A stretch of 64,000 nt of DNA from Planctomycetota bacterium. Its GTDB lineage: Bacteria > Planctomycetota > PLA2 > JAEUHO01. The notes under the pieces were generated by a model. It worked only from the letters and a program-made list of their open reading frames with translations. It was not told where the DNA came from and ran no database searches. Shown here in pieces: positions 26,847-36,092 of the stretch. The first letter of the stretch is position 1. The number at the start of each line of letters is the position of its first letter. A program made the translations under genes and the position numbers. The stretch spans positions 1 to 64,000 of the forward strand of contig JANQJW010000070.1 of the NCBI GenBank assembly GCA_028281445.1, written 5' to 3'.

Positions 26847-26926
26847 GGAGTGTACCCGCGCCGGTTCCCAGCCTGGTCACGCCGGATATCCTCGGCCGCA
26901 CGTGCCTGGCCGTCGTTTGGAGAAGC

Positions 26927-28102
26927 ATGCGTATCGCCATCGGGCTGCTTGTTCTCGCGTATGCGGCGCCGGTCTCTGCGGACTACGACGAAACCGAGCG
27001 GCGGCTGAAGGCCGTCGGTGTCGACGAAGCGCTGCGCAAGCGCATTCACGCGGCCATCGATCGTGCCGTCGTGTTCCTTGTCGATTCGCAGGGCAAGCGC
27101 GGCTCGTGGATGCCGCACAGGGCCGGCATGCGATCGTGGCGAACAGGCGTGACGGCTCTCTGCGCGCTCGCCTTGCGCCACGCCGGCACACCGGCGACGC
27201 GCGAGCCGGTCAAGAAGGCCCTGCGCTATCTGATGGGCCCTGACGGCAAGGGGCACAAGCGCGTCTTGAGCGGGGTCTACACCGGCGGTATCACGGTCAT
27301 GCTATTGATGGCCGACCGCAGTCACCCCGATGTGGTGCGAGAGGTCACGCGGCGGATGGCGGAGTGCCAGCGCAAGCACAGCGGCTGGTGGGGGTACACG
27401 CTCTATCCCAACGGCGCGTCCGCGCAGAGCACGGTCCAGACCGACATCTCGAATCTCTCGACTTCCCAATTCGGTGCCCTCGGACTCTGGGCGGGCGCGC
27501 GGACGGGGGCAGCGGTCTCGCCTGCCGTCTGGCGGCGCGTGCTCGAGGGCATGATCCGCGCGCAGACGCCCAAGGGTTCCTGGAACTACTTCCCGAGGCC
27601 CAAGGACCTTGCCGGCCGCTACGCCACCGGGGTGTTCATGGGAATCGCCAATCTGGTGTTGGCGGAGCAAGCGCTGAAGCCCGTTCTCGCGGCGGATCGC
27701 GAGCTCGCGAAGAAGACGATGGCTGCGCGACTCCGGGCGATGAGGGTGCTGCGGCGCGAGGGTCGGGCCTTCCTCGAGAGCTTCGAACCGGGCGTGACGG
27801 CAGCGCACACGTCCGGCTACTACACGCTCTACGCCCTGGAGAAGGCTTGTCTGTTCCTAGGCATCGAGAACCTCGGGGACGTACCGTGGTACCGGTCAGG
27901 TGCGCTCACGTTGCTCGATCGGCAGAACGCCGACGGCAGCTGGTCTCCAGGCGGCAAGGAGCGGCGTGCAAGCGTGAAGGCGCGGCGCGACTACGTCGCC
28001 ACGGCATTCGCGCTGCTGTTCCTGCTGCGGTCGTCCGAGGTCTACCGGCCCATCACACCCAGTCCCGTCGACGGGAAGCGGCCAGTCGTGACAGGGAAGT
28101 AG
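26927..28102 (+). CDS. Secreted squalene-cyclase/prenyltransferase-like alpha-toroid protein
   Basis: 391 residues with signal peptide IGLLVLAYAAPVSA. Repeats of the alpha/alpha-barrel type are visible: RAVVFLVDSQGKRGSWMPH, MIRAQTPKGSWNYFP, TLLDRQNADGSWSPG, each a helix followed by QxxxGSW. The Asp-rich cyclase motif is not seen, so this is probably not a cyclase. Similar exported toroid proteins are frequent in Planctomycetota and their function is unknown. GGAGAAG precedes ATG 26927. Confidence 0.82.
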   Translation: MRIAIGLLVLAYAAPVSADYDETERRLKAVGVDEALRKRIHAAIDRAVVFLVDSQGKRGSWMPHRAGMRSWRTGVTALCALALRHAGTPATREPVKKALRYLMGPDGKGHKRVLSGVYTGGITVMLLMADRSHPDVVREVTRRMAECQRKHSGWWGYTLYPNGASAQSTVQTDISNLSTSQFGALGLWAGARTGAAVSPAVWRRVLEGMIRAQTPKGSWNYFPRPKDLAGRYATGVFMGIANLVLAEQALKPVLAADRELAKKTMAARLRAMRVLRREGRAFLESFEPGVTAAHTSGYYTLYALEKACLFLGIENLGDVPWYRSGALTLLDRQNADGSWSPGGKERRASVKARRDYVATAFALLFLLRSSEVYRPITPSPVDGKRPVVTGK

Positions 28103-28591
28103 CTAGCTCTTCGGCTTGATGCCGACCCAGTACTCCATGACCGAGCCCTCGCCCTCCATGTTCCAGCGCTCGTCGTAGAGCTCGACGTCGCCCTCGCCGT
28201 TGCCGACGTAGTCCGAGTTCGGGAGCCACTCGTCGTAGATGGCGCGGATCGTGTCGCCGAAACCCATCATGTGGCCGTGATGCTCGAACACGGCGTACGT
28301 CGAGGCCGCGGTCTCTACCGCCTCCATGCCGTCGGGCACCTCGGCGTCGGGGCCGACGGGCGCTCCGGCGATGTATTCGCACTCTTCCGGGTCGTCGGCC
28401 GCAAACCACGTGTACCCGTAGAGCACGCTGCGGTCCGTGGCGTCGATCTCGGCGAGCCGAGGATGCAGCGCACCCCACGTGGGTCCCACGACCTCGCCCG
28501 CGTTGCTGTCCGGCAGGCGGCCGTTGCGGAAACGGCAGCGCAGCCCGATCAAGCGCAGTGCCGGCTTCTCTTCGATGCGTACAGGATCCAT
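28103..28591 (-). CDS. GyrI-like / effector-binding-domain protein
   Basis: 162 residues from ATG 28591 with GGAGGA just upstream. It fits the GyrI-like or AraC effector-binding fold: LRLIGLRCRF near the start, then YGYTWFAADDPEECEYIAGAPV, TAASTYAVFEHHGHM and IRAIYDEWLPNSDY, ending EYWVGIKP. No HTH is attached, so it is probably a stand-alone small-molecule-binding protein. Its stop abuts the stop of the convergent toroid gene. Confidence 0.8.
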   Translation of the reverse strand: MDPVRIEEKPALRLIGLRCRFRNGRLPDSNAGEVVGPTWGALHPRLAEIDATDRSVLYGYTWFAADDPEECEYIAGAPVGPDAEVPDGMEAVETAASTYAVFEHHGHMMGFGDTIRAIYDEWLPNSDYVGNGEGDVELYDERWNMEGEGSVMEYWVGIKPKS

Positions 28592-28610
28592 GGTTCCTCC
28601 CGGCACCGGT

Positions 28611-28850
28611 CTACCACTGACGCGTGGGCGCAAACAAGTCCAGCCAGCCGCACTTGCGGCAACGGTGGGCCTCGACCCGCATCTGGGGCTTCTCCCCAAG
28701 CTTCGTGATGCCAAGCCAGTTGAACTGCGGTTCGCCGCCGACCCAGGCCGTGATGCGGCGGCTGCTGCCCACGCCCTCATCGAGCAGGAAGCCCTCGGAC
28801 ATCCTTCCCCCGCAGCGCAGGCACTCGAGACTCGTCGACTTGGTTGCCAT
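28611..28850 (-). CDS. Zinc-ribbon protein (DUF6487-like)
   Basis: 79 residues from ATG 28850. Two CxxC pairs, CLRCGGRMSEGFLL and CRKCGWLDLFAP, bracket a segment with ITAWVGGEPQF. This is the layout of small zinc-ribbon proteins such as DUF6487. Function unknown. It is in the same orientation as, and 19 bases from, the effector-binding gene, so probably cotranscribed. Confidence 0.75.
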   Translation of the reverse strand: MATKSTSLECLRCGGRMSEGFLLDEGVGSSRRITAWVGGEPQFNWLGITKLGEKPQMRVEAHRCRKCGWLDLFAPTRQW

Positions 28851-28879
28851 GGGTTGCTCCGTCTGGGCGCGGCACCACT

Positions 28880-29362
28880 CTACGATCCCCACCAAGGCCA
28901 GGCCTTGCCGAGCCATGCGTTCACGAGCGAGAAGGCAGCGACCGCCAACAGGAGTGGGTCCTTCACGCCCGGACGCCCGCTCAGGCGCCACGCCACGAGG
29001 GCCGCGAGCAGCAGCGTCTGCGCCCACACGAACGCGTAGTAGATGTGCCACTCCGTGAGCATGGTCATCGTGCGGGAGGGGACGGCCGCCTCGAACGCCG
29101 TCTGCACGGTGTGGCCGCCGATCAGGACCCACCACGCGATGGGGGCGACACGTGCATACTCGGGGAACGTGATGCTGTAGCTCGTCTGGCCGCTGAAGAA
29201 GATCCAACCGACTTGGAACAGCACGCCGGGCAGCGCCCACAGCGCGACCCACCCCGCGCCCGCGGCGAGCCGCGGCCACCATCCGTCGAAGTTCCGGAAG
29301 TGGAAGTACGCCAGCGCCGCCAGGACGAACGGAACCGCGGGCAGGACGAGGAGGAAGGACAC
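28880..29362 (-). CDS. Four-helix integral membrane protein
   Basis: 160 residues with four predicted helices: SFLLVLPAVPFVLAALAYF, WVALWALPGVLFQVGWIFF, VAPIAWWVLIGGHTV and LLLAALVAWRL with a further LLLAVAAFSLVNAW. Conserved-looking GGHTVQTAFEAAVP lies between helices. No family recognised. It lies between the zinc-ribbon gene and the glutamate dehydrogenase gene, all on the minus strand. Confidence 0.65.
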   Translation of the reverse strand: MSFLLVLPAVPFVLAALAYFHFRNFDGWWPRLAAGAGWVALWALPGVLFQVGWIFFSGQTSYSITFPEYARVAPIAWWVLIGGHTVQTAFEAAVPSRTMTMLTEWHIYYAFVWAQTLLLAALVAWRLSGRPGVKDPLLLAVAAFSLVNAWLGKAWPWWGS

Positions 29363-29395
29363 GGCGCGGCAGCGTATCGCGGCGCGTGTGGGTGC

Positions 29396-32300
29396 CTACC
29401 CGATCATCGCCTTGAGCTGCCGGTTCGCCACAGCGAGCATGGCGAGGTCGGTCGTCGCATGCGACTGCAACTCCGACAGCAGGGCATCCGTTCGCGTCAC
29501 GAGCGTCTTGCGACTCTCGGTCCACGCCTCGATGGCCTCGTCCGCGGTGCGGTTGCCGCCCGGCGCCGTCAGGACTCGCTTGGTGAGCTCGATCTGGTGG
29601 GCGTCGAGGTCGTCGCGCAACGACGTGACGGCCAGCTTGTCCCAGGCCGTGTCCGAAGCCAGGTTGCCCGAAGCGCGACGGAGCCAGTGGAAGCCGAACC
29701 GCGTACCGATGGTCCAGTACATTTTCGCTACGTGCGGAACGTCGAGGGACTTGGCTCGTGCGACGCCGACGATGTCGCACGCCGGCGCGAGGTAGCGCAG
29801 CGGCGCGATGCGGCGTGCAAGGGCCGGAGGTGCGCCCTCGGCGACCAGCTCCGCCGCTCGCGCTTCGAGCAGGTCTCGCTGGGCGTCGTCCAGAAAGTCC
29901 TCGAGCTGCGCGATGAGGGTCTGCACGCCTTCGCTGTAGGCTTCGAGCTCCTGTCCGATGTCCAGCGGCTGGCTACCGTGGCGCAGGAACCAGATCGTCC
30001 CGCGCTCGATGAGTCGCCCGCACTCGGCGAGCAGCGTGGCCTGCACCGAGGCCGGCACGACGTTGTCCAGCGCCTCGACCTCGTGCCAGAGATCGGGCAG
30101 CTCGAAGAGCTGGCGGCTGATCAGGTAGGCACGCGCAATGGCGCACGTCTGCATGCCGGTTGTCTCTTGCACCTCGTGCGCGAACACGATGCCGACGCGG
30201 TTCACGATGTCGTTCGTGACCAGCGTGGCCACGATCTCGCGGCGCAGCCGGTGTTCGGCGATGCGGTCGGGGTAGCGTTCGCGCAGCTGCGCGGGGAAGT
30301 AGCGCTGCAGGACCTCGCCGACGTCGGGGTCGTCCGGCAGGTTGGACGCCAGCAGCGAGTCGTAGAGCTCCATCTTCGCGTAGGCCAGCAGCACGGAGAT
30401 CTCGGGGCGCGTCAGGCCGAGACCGCGCGCCATGCGCTCGGCCAGGGCTTCGTCGTCCGGTAGGAACTCGATGCGCCGGTCGAGGCGTCCCTCGCGTTCG
30501 AGTCGGCGCATCAGGCGGCCCAGCCGGTCGAGCAGATGGGCGCCGAGGTCCTGCGTGACCGTGATGCTCTGCGTCTGCAGGTAGTTGTCCCGCAGCACGA
30601 GCGTGCCGACCTCGTCCGTCATGGCTTCGAGCAGCTCGTTGCGCTGCTTGCGCGTGAGGTCGCCATCGCGCTCGACCTCGCCGATGAGGATCTTGATGTT
30701 GACCTCGTGGTCCGAACAGTCCACGCCGGCCGAGTTGTCGATTGCGTCCGTGTTGATGCGACCGCCGCCCAAGGCGTACTCGATGCGCGCGCGCTGCGTG
30801 AAGCCGAGATTGGCGCCCTCGCCGACCACCTGGGCACCCACCTCCGTGGCGTCGATCCGCAGCGAGTCGTTCGCCCGATCGCCGACCTGTGTGTCGACCT
30901 CGTCGCTGGCGCGCACGTAGGTCCCGATGCCGCCGAGCCACAGCAGCTCCGCCTGTGTCGTGAGCAGGCTGCGGATCAGGGCGCTGGGCGTCACGTGTTC
31001 GCCTTCCAGGCCGAACCGCGCCCGCATGGCGTCGGAGACCGGGATGCGCTTGGCGCTGCGCGGCCATACGCCGCCGCCGTCGGAGATGAGCTTGCGGTCG
31101 TAGTCGTCCCACGTCGAACCCTGCAGCTCGAACAGGCGTTTGCGCTCGGCGAACGAGGTCGCCGCATCCGGCTCCGGATCCACGAAGATGTGCATGTGGT
31201 TGAACGCGCCGATCAGACGGATGTGCTCGGAGAGCAGCATGCCGTTGCCGAAGACGTCGCCACCCATGTCGCCGACACCGACGACCGTGAAGTCCTCGCT
31301 CTGGATGTCCTTGCCGACCTCGCGGAAGTGGCGCTTCACCGACTCCCAAGCGCCCTTGGCCGTGATGCCCATGGCCTTGTGGTCGTATCCCGCCGAGCCG
31401 CCCGAGGCGAAGGCGTCATCGAGCCAGAAGCCGTACTTCTCCGACATGTCGTTGGCGATGTCGGAGAACGTCGCCGTGCCCTTGTCGGCGGCGACGACGA
31501 GGTAGGGGTCGTCCCCGTCGTGGCGCACGACGTCCTTCGGCGGAACGACATCGTCACCGACGCGATTGTCCGTCAGGTCCAGCAGCCCGGCCATCAGCAT
31601 GCGGTAGCAGGCGACGACTTCCCCTTGAAGCGCCGTGTAGTTCTCCGGCGGCTGCTTGACCACGAAGCCGCCCTTGGAGCCGACCGGGACGATGACGGCG
31701 TTCTTCACCATCTGGGCCTTCATCAGGCCGAGAATCTCGGTGCGGAAGTCCTCGCGGCGATCCGACCACCGGATGCCACCGCGTGCGACCTTCCCGCCGC
31801 GGAGGTGGACGCCCTCCATGCGCGGCGAGCAGACGAAGATCTCGTACAGCGGCCGCGGCTTGGGCAGGTTGTCGATCCGGCCGGACTCGAGCTTCACGGC
31901 CATATAGGGCTTGGGTTGGTCGTGAACGTCCCGCTGGAAGTAGTTCGTGCGCAGCGATGCGTCGATGACGTTGAGGAACGCGCGCAGGATCCGATCCTCG
32001 TCCAGGTTCGGTACGTCCTCGAGCAGCATCTCGATCTTCTCTTTGACCGTAGCTGCGTCGAGATCCCGGTCGCCCGTGTGCTCAGGATCGAAGCGGATGC
32101 GGAACAGGTCGACGAGTAGGCGTGCGGCGCCCGGGTTGGCCGCCAGTGTCTCTTCCATGTACTGCTGCGAGAACGCGATGCGCGCTTGGAGCAGGAACTT
32201 GCAGTACATGCGGAGCGCCGCCACGCCGCGGGCCGAGACGTGCGCGCGCATGACGAGTTGGTTGAAGCCGTCGTTCTCGACCTCCTTGCGCCATACACCG

Positions 32301-34189
32301 TGGAAGGCCTCGTGCAGCCGCTCGCGAATGGCGGGAACGTCGATCGTCGAGCCGTCCCGCGCCCGCAGCGCGAAATCCCGGATCCAGATCGACTGCGTCA
32401 GGTCCGCAGGCCGCACGCGGTAGGGGACCTCGCGGAGCACCTGGAACCCCATGTTCTCGAGCATCGGCAGCACGTCGGAGAGCGGCGTCTCCGAGCCGGC
32501 GGTGTAGAGCTTGAAGTGCACCTCGTCGTCGGCGGCTTCGATCGGACGGTAGAGGTTGAGCGCCACGTCGCGGGTGGTCAGCGCCTCTTCGATGCGGGCG
32601 ATGTCGCTGACCGCGATCGCCTCCGTGAAGTGGTCGCGATAGCTCGCCGGGAACGCGGTCCCGAAGCGGCGGAGGTGGCGGGTCGCTGTCTTCTCGTCGT
32701 ACGCCTCGACGAGTGCGTGTTCGAGCTGGTCCTTCCACGAACGGCCGGCTTCGATAATGCGCGACTCGATGAGCTGCGCGTCGAACGGCGGGACCGTGCC
32801 GTTGCTGGCCTGCACGATCATGTGCAGGCGTGCGTGCGCCGAGTCGCTCAGGCGCGTGTCGAGTCCCGTTACCTGGCCGTCGAGCGACGACTCGAGGATC
32901 TCCTGGATGCGCTTGCGCAGGTCGGTGTCGTACTGGTCGCGCGGGATGTAGACGAGACACGAGACGAAGCGCTGGAACGGATCCACCCGGTGAAAGAAGG
33001 CGAGCCGCCGGCGCTCCTGCAGGTGCAGGATCCCCAGGGTGATCTTCTTCAGCTCTTCGAGCGGCGTCTGGTAGAGCTCGTCGCGCGGGTAGGTATCGAG
33101 GATGTGCGCGAGCGTGCGCGCGTCGTAGCTGCTCGAATGGAAGCCGGCCTGCTCCTGTACCGCGGAGACCTTCCGGCGCAGGATCGGAATCTGGTTCGGC
33201 GTCCGGCCGTAGGCGCGCGAGGTGAATAGCCCGATGAACAGGTGCTCGCCGACGACGTTGCCTTGCTCGTCGTAGGCCTTCACGCCGATGCCGTCCATCG
33301 GCACAGGGCGGTGCACCAGCGAGCGGCGATTCGTCTTGGTGATGCGGAGCAGTTTGGAGCGGTCCAGCTCCGCCGGCCGGCGTCCGCCGGTGAGAATGCC
33401 GTCGAAGACGCTGGCCAGCTCGTCACGCAGGATGCCCAGTCCGGTGCCGGGCTTCACGCGGGCGGTCTCGCCCTCGAATTCGTACTGCCGGTACCCGAGG
33501 AAGCTGAAGTGGTTGTCCGTCAGCCAGTGCAGGAACGCTTCGGCTTCCGTCACGTCTTTGCTGTGTCCGTTGTCGAGGTTCCCGATCAGAGACGTGCAGC
33601 GATCGCACATCGGGCCGAAGTCCTCGACGGCGGCACGGACCTCTGTCAGCACGCGCTGCAGGCCGGTGCGAATGCGGTCTAGATCTTCCTCCGGCTGCTC
33701 GGTCACCTGAAAGTGCATGAACGCTTCACGCTGGGAATCCGGGTGCCCGTCGATCTTGGGCTTCAGCGTCTTGAGGGTCCCATCGACATCTCGTTCCACC
33801 TCGACGATGGGGTGGATCGCAAGGTGCACTTCGCCCGCGCTCTCGTTGAGATACGCCGCGACCGAGTCGAAGAGGAACGGCAGGTCTTCCATGACCAGCT
33901 CGAGGATCGTGTGCCGCGAGTGCCAGCCGTTCTCGTCTACGCGCGGGTTGTACACGCGCACCAGCGACTCGCCCGCCGTGCGCGTCGCCCCGAGCTTCCA
34001 CAGCGAGAGCGCGGCGCCGTAGAGGTCGTCGGTTGAGTGATTTTCCACATCCTCTGGCGCGGCGTTGGCCAGGAACTGGCGCACGAAGCGCTCGGACGTC
34101 TCCGCCTCCTGCGGATCCAGCCGGCTGCGAATGCGAGCCGCCACGTCCTCGATGATGTCGCCCTTCCGGTCCAACGCGCCAGTCGCCAT
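29396..34189 (-). CDS. NAD-specific glutamate dehydrogenase, large (about 180 kDa) type
   Basis: 1,597 residues from ATG 34189, preceded by AGGAGG. It catalyses oxidative deamination of glutamate to 2-oxoglutarate with NAD. The length and layout match the 1,600-residue Streptomyces/Pseudomonas class: long N-terminal regulatory region (FLHWLTDNHFSFLGYRQYEFEG), then the catalytic core VARGGIRWSDRREDFRTEILGLMKAQMVKNAVIVPVGSKGGFVVK containing the substrate and catalytic lysines, and VVGVGDMGGDVFGNGMLLS for dinucleotide binding. It shares a 66-bp divergent promoter region with the formate/nitrite-type channel. Very secure. Confidence 0.97.
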   Translation of the reverse strand: MATGALDRKGDIIEDVAARIRSRLDPQEAETSERFVRQFLANAAPEDVENHSTDDLYGAALSLWKLGATRTAGESLVRVYNPRVDENGWHSRHTILELVMEDLPFLFDSVAAYLNESAGEVHLAIHPIVEVERDVDGTLKTLKPKIDGHPDSQREAFMHFQVTEQPEEDLDRIRTGLQRVLTEVRAAVEDFGPMCDRCTSLIGNLDNGHSKDVTEAEAFLHWLTDNHFSFLGYRQYEFEGETARVKPGTGLGILRDELASVFDGILTGGRRPAELDRSKLLRITKTNRRSLVHRPVPMDGIGVKAYDEQGNVVGEHLFIGLFTSRAYGRTPNQIPILRRKVSAVQEQAGFHSSSYDARTLAHILDTYPRDELYQTPLEELKKITLGILHLQERRRLAFFHRVDPFQRFVSCLVYIPRDQYDTDLRKRIQEILESSLDGQVTGLDTRLSDSAHARLHMIVQASNGTVPPFDAQLIESRIIEAGRSWKDQLEHALVEAYDEKTATRHLRRFGTAFPASYRDHFTEAIAVSDIARIEEALTTRDVALNLYRPIEAADDEVHFKLYTAGSETPLSDVLPMLENMGFQVLREVPYRVRPADLTQSIWIRDFALRARDGSTIDVPAIRERLHEAFHGVWRKEVENDGFNQLVMRAHVSARGVAALRMYCKFLLQARIAFSQQYMEETLAANPGAARLLVDLFRIRFDPEHTGDRDLDAATVKEKIEMLLEDVPNLDEDRILRAFLNVIDASLRTNYFQRDVHDQPKPYMAVKLESGRIDNLPKPRPLYEIFVCSPRMEGVHLRGGKVARGGIRWSDRREDFRTEILGLMKAQMVKNAVIVPVGSKGGFVVKQPPENYTALQGEVVACYRMLMAGLLDLTDNRVGDDVVPPKDVVRHDGDDPYLVVAADKGTATFSDIANDMSEKYGFWLDDAFASGGSAGYDHKAMGITAKGAWESVKRHFREVGKDIQSEDFTVVGVGDMGGDVFGNGMLLSEHIRLIGAFNHMHIFVDPEPDAATSFAERKRLFELQGSTWDDYDRKLISDGGGVWPRSAKRIPVSDAMRARFGLEGEHVTPSALIRSLLTTQAELLWLGGIGTYVRASDEVDTQVGDRANDSLRIDATEVGAQVVGEGANLGFTQRARIEYALGGGRINTDAIDNSAGVDCSDHEVNIKILIGEVERDGDLTRKQRNELLEAMTDEVGTLVLRDNYLQTQSITVTQDLGAHLLDRLGRLMRRLEREGRLDRRIEFLPDDEALAERMARGLGLTRPEISVLLAYAKMELYDSLLASNLPDDPDVGEVLQRYFPAQLRERYPDRIAEHRLRREIVATLVTNDIVNRVGIVFAHEVQETTGMQTCAIARAYLISRQLFELPDLWHEVEALDNVVPASVQATLLAECGRLIERGTIWFLRHGSQPLDIGQELEAYSEGVQTLIAQLEDFLDDAQRDLLEARAAELVAEGAPPALARRIAPLRYLAPACDIVGVARAKSLDVPHVAKMYWTIGTRFGFHWLRRASGNLASDTAWDKLAVTSLRDDLDAHQIELTKRVLTAPGGNRTADEAIEAWTESRKTLVTRTDALLSELQSHATTDLAMLAVANRQLKAMIG

Positions 34190-34255
34190 GACGAGCCTCC
34201 TGGTGGGATTCTCACAGCGCGGACTATCCTCTGCGTGAAACGTGAGTAAAGAGGT

Positions 34256-35128
34256 GTGCAGGGAGTGATTCATGAGGACGCAGCAACCTCCGCGGGCGGA
34301 ACGGAGAGTCCCGTGAGCGAGTACCGCGTCGACTCGCTGTTACCCCCCGAGATGGCCCGCAAGGCCGAAGCCGTAGGCGAGGCAAAGGCCACCATGGCCT
34401 GGCGTCCGCTCTTCGCGCTCGCCGTCCTGGCGGGCGCCTTCATCGCGCTGGGGGCGGTGTTCGCGACGACGGTGGTGACGGGCGGCACGGCGTTCGGCCC
34501 GACCCGGCTGATGGGCGGCGTCGTCTTTTCCCTCGGCCTCATCCTCGTCGTGGTGGGCGGGGCCGAGCTGTTCACCGGCAACAACCTTATCGTGATGGCG
34601 TGGGCGAGCCGGCGCGTCAAGGCCGCCGCGTTGCTGCGCAACTGGGGCATCGTCTACACCGGGAACTTCGTGGGGGCCGTCGGCACAGCCTTGCTCGTGC
34701 TGCTTGCGGGCCATCACAAGCAGGCCTGGGGCCAGGTGGGAGACACCGCGCTTCAGATCGCCGAGGTCAAGATGTCCATGACTTTCATGGAGGCCTTTGC
34801 GCGCGGTGTTCTCTGCAACGCGCTCGTCTGCCTGGCGGTGTGGCTCAGCTTCAGCGCGCGCACCACGGTCGGGAAGGTCGCCGTGGTCGTGCCGCCGATC
34901 GCCGCCTTCGTGGCCTGCGGATTCGAGCACTGCGTGGCGAACATGTACTTCGTCCCGGTCGCACAGGGGATCACCTACGTGGAGGAAGGTGCCGTCGCCG
35001 AGGCCATCGGGTGGGGACCCTTCCTCACGAAAAACCTGGTGCCCGTGACGCTGGGCAACATTGTCGGCGGCGCGTTGCTTGTGGGCGCCGTCTACACGCT
35101 GGTCTACCGGCCGTCCAAGGAAGGCTAG
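34256..35128 (+). CDS. Formate/nitrite transporter (FNT) family channel
   Basis: Up to 290 residues; GTG at 34256, 34265 or 34313 are all possible starts. Six membrane helices are visible, with FNT signatures GGAELFTGNNLIVMAWAS, NWGIVYTGNFVGAVG, RGVLCNALVCLAVWL, CGFEHCVANMYFVP (the pore His region) and TLGNIVGGALLVGAVY. It should pass formate, nitrite or a similar small anion across the inner membrane. Divergent from the glutamate dehydrogenase gene. Confidence 0.93.
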   Translation: MQGVIHEDAATSAGGTESPVSEYRVDSLLPPEMARKAEAVGEAKATMAWRPLFALAVLAGAFIALGAVFATTVVTGGTAFGPTRLMGGVVFSLGLILVVVGGAELFTGNNLIVMAWASRRVKAAALLRNWGIVYTGNFVGAVGTALLVLLAGHHKQAWGQVGDTALQIAEVKMSMTFMEAFARGVLCNALVCLAVWLSFSARTTVGKVAVVVPPIAAFVACGFEHCVANMYFVPVAQGITYVEEGAVAEAIGWGPFLTKNLVPVTLGNIVGGALLVGAVYTLVYRPSKEG

Positions 35129-35534
35129 CTCGGGAACTGGACGACCGCCTCGCGGACGAAGAGCGATCGGATCTTGTCCCAGAAGTCGCCGCCCAGCACG
35201 AAGAAGCTGGCGACGAACATCACGTCGCCGGCGATCGCGTAGGGCGTCTTCGTCAAGGTCGTGCCCGTTGCCATCGTGAGGTACGGCTCGACGAACGCGA
35301 ACGCGATCGGGAGCACGAACATCACCAAACCGCGATCGCCGCGATCAAGGCCACGTCCGAGATCACGAAGAGCAGGGCAATCTTGCAGATGCCGTCCCAC
35401 GGGGCCCCCAGGTCAAGCGCAGTGATCAGGGGATAGCCCGCCATCATGAGCTGGCCCGTGACGAGCACGGCCGTGCCCAGGATCATGCGTTTGCGCGACG
35501 GCTTCTCGGGCGTGAGGGAAGGGTCGATCTTCAC
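35125..35534 (-). pseudogene. Membrane protein gene (transporter-suffix-like) split by one frameshift
   Basis: The N-terminal half (GTG 35534; PSRKRMILGTAVLVTGQLMMAGYP, then LLFVISDVALIAAIAVW) ends in a stop at 35322. The next frame continues at once with LVMFVLPIAFAFVEPYL, AIAGDVMFVASFFVLGGDFWDKIRSLF to 35125. Adding a single G near 35,325 restores one 136-residue protein with three or four helices ending in GGDFWDKIRSLF, a motif typical of small transporter-suffix proteins. It may be a true single-base inactivation or an assembly error. Confidence 0.6.
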
Positions 35535-35686
35535 AGCGACGGACTCACTCTGGGGCCTCGTGCGCCACGCCGCCCCACGAGACGGCCCTGACGATTGCCT
35601 GCATCCGGCGCATGCCGTGTACCTCCCGGTCATCGGATGATACGTCTGCCTTCCGAGGCCGCGCCTCGGTCAGGTACGCTGCCTCC

Positions 35687-36091
35687 GTGGGCCTCGCTGA
35701 CGACCGCCTGTACATGATCAAGCGGCTCAAGGCCGTCGTCGTGCCCGAGCTGCGTGCGATGGGCTTCAAGGGCTCGTTTCCGCACTTTCGCCGGTCGCGG
35801 AAGGGGTGGGACTACTTGTCGTTCGAGTTCCGCCACCGCTACGGCGGCGCCTTCGCGGTCGAGGTCGGGCGCCGCAAGGACGGTGAGGCGGGCGAAGTGC
35901 CCGACAACGAGATGAACGCGTTCTGGGCACGAACCCGAGAGCGCCTCGGCACGATTCGTTCGGGCGAGGATCACTGGTTCTCCTACGACGACGCGCTGAT
36001 CCGCTTCGGCAAGCGCCGGTTCGAAAGGCTGCTGCCCCAGGTGCTGGAGCTGATCGAGGCGGAGGCGGTACCGTGGTGGGAGGGAGACTGA
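35687..36091 (+). CDS. DUF4304-like protein
   Basis: 134 residues from GTG 35687 (the Met at 35714 is an alternative). Pattern: MIKRLKAVVVPELRAMGFKGSFPHFRRSR, then GWDYLSFEFRHRYGGAFAVEVGRR and LLPQVLELIEAEAVPWWEG, fitting the small DUF4304 family, which is often found near SUKH-like proteins. Function unknown. Ends 1 base before the convergent CHAT gene. Confidence 0.72.
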   Translation: MGLADDRLYMIKRLKAVVVPELRAMGFKGSFPHFRRSRKGWDYLSFEFRHRYGGAFAVEVGRRKDGEAGEVPDNEMNAFWARTRERLGTIRSGEDHWFSYDDALIRFGKRRFERLLPQVLELIEAEAVPWWEGD

Positions 36092-36092
36092 G

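Noticed and set aside
30536..32119. A 527-codon open frame opposite the glutamate dehydrogenase gene
   Set aside because: Antisense shadow of a secure gene, with no recognisable domain and no ribosome site.
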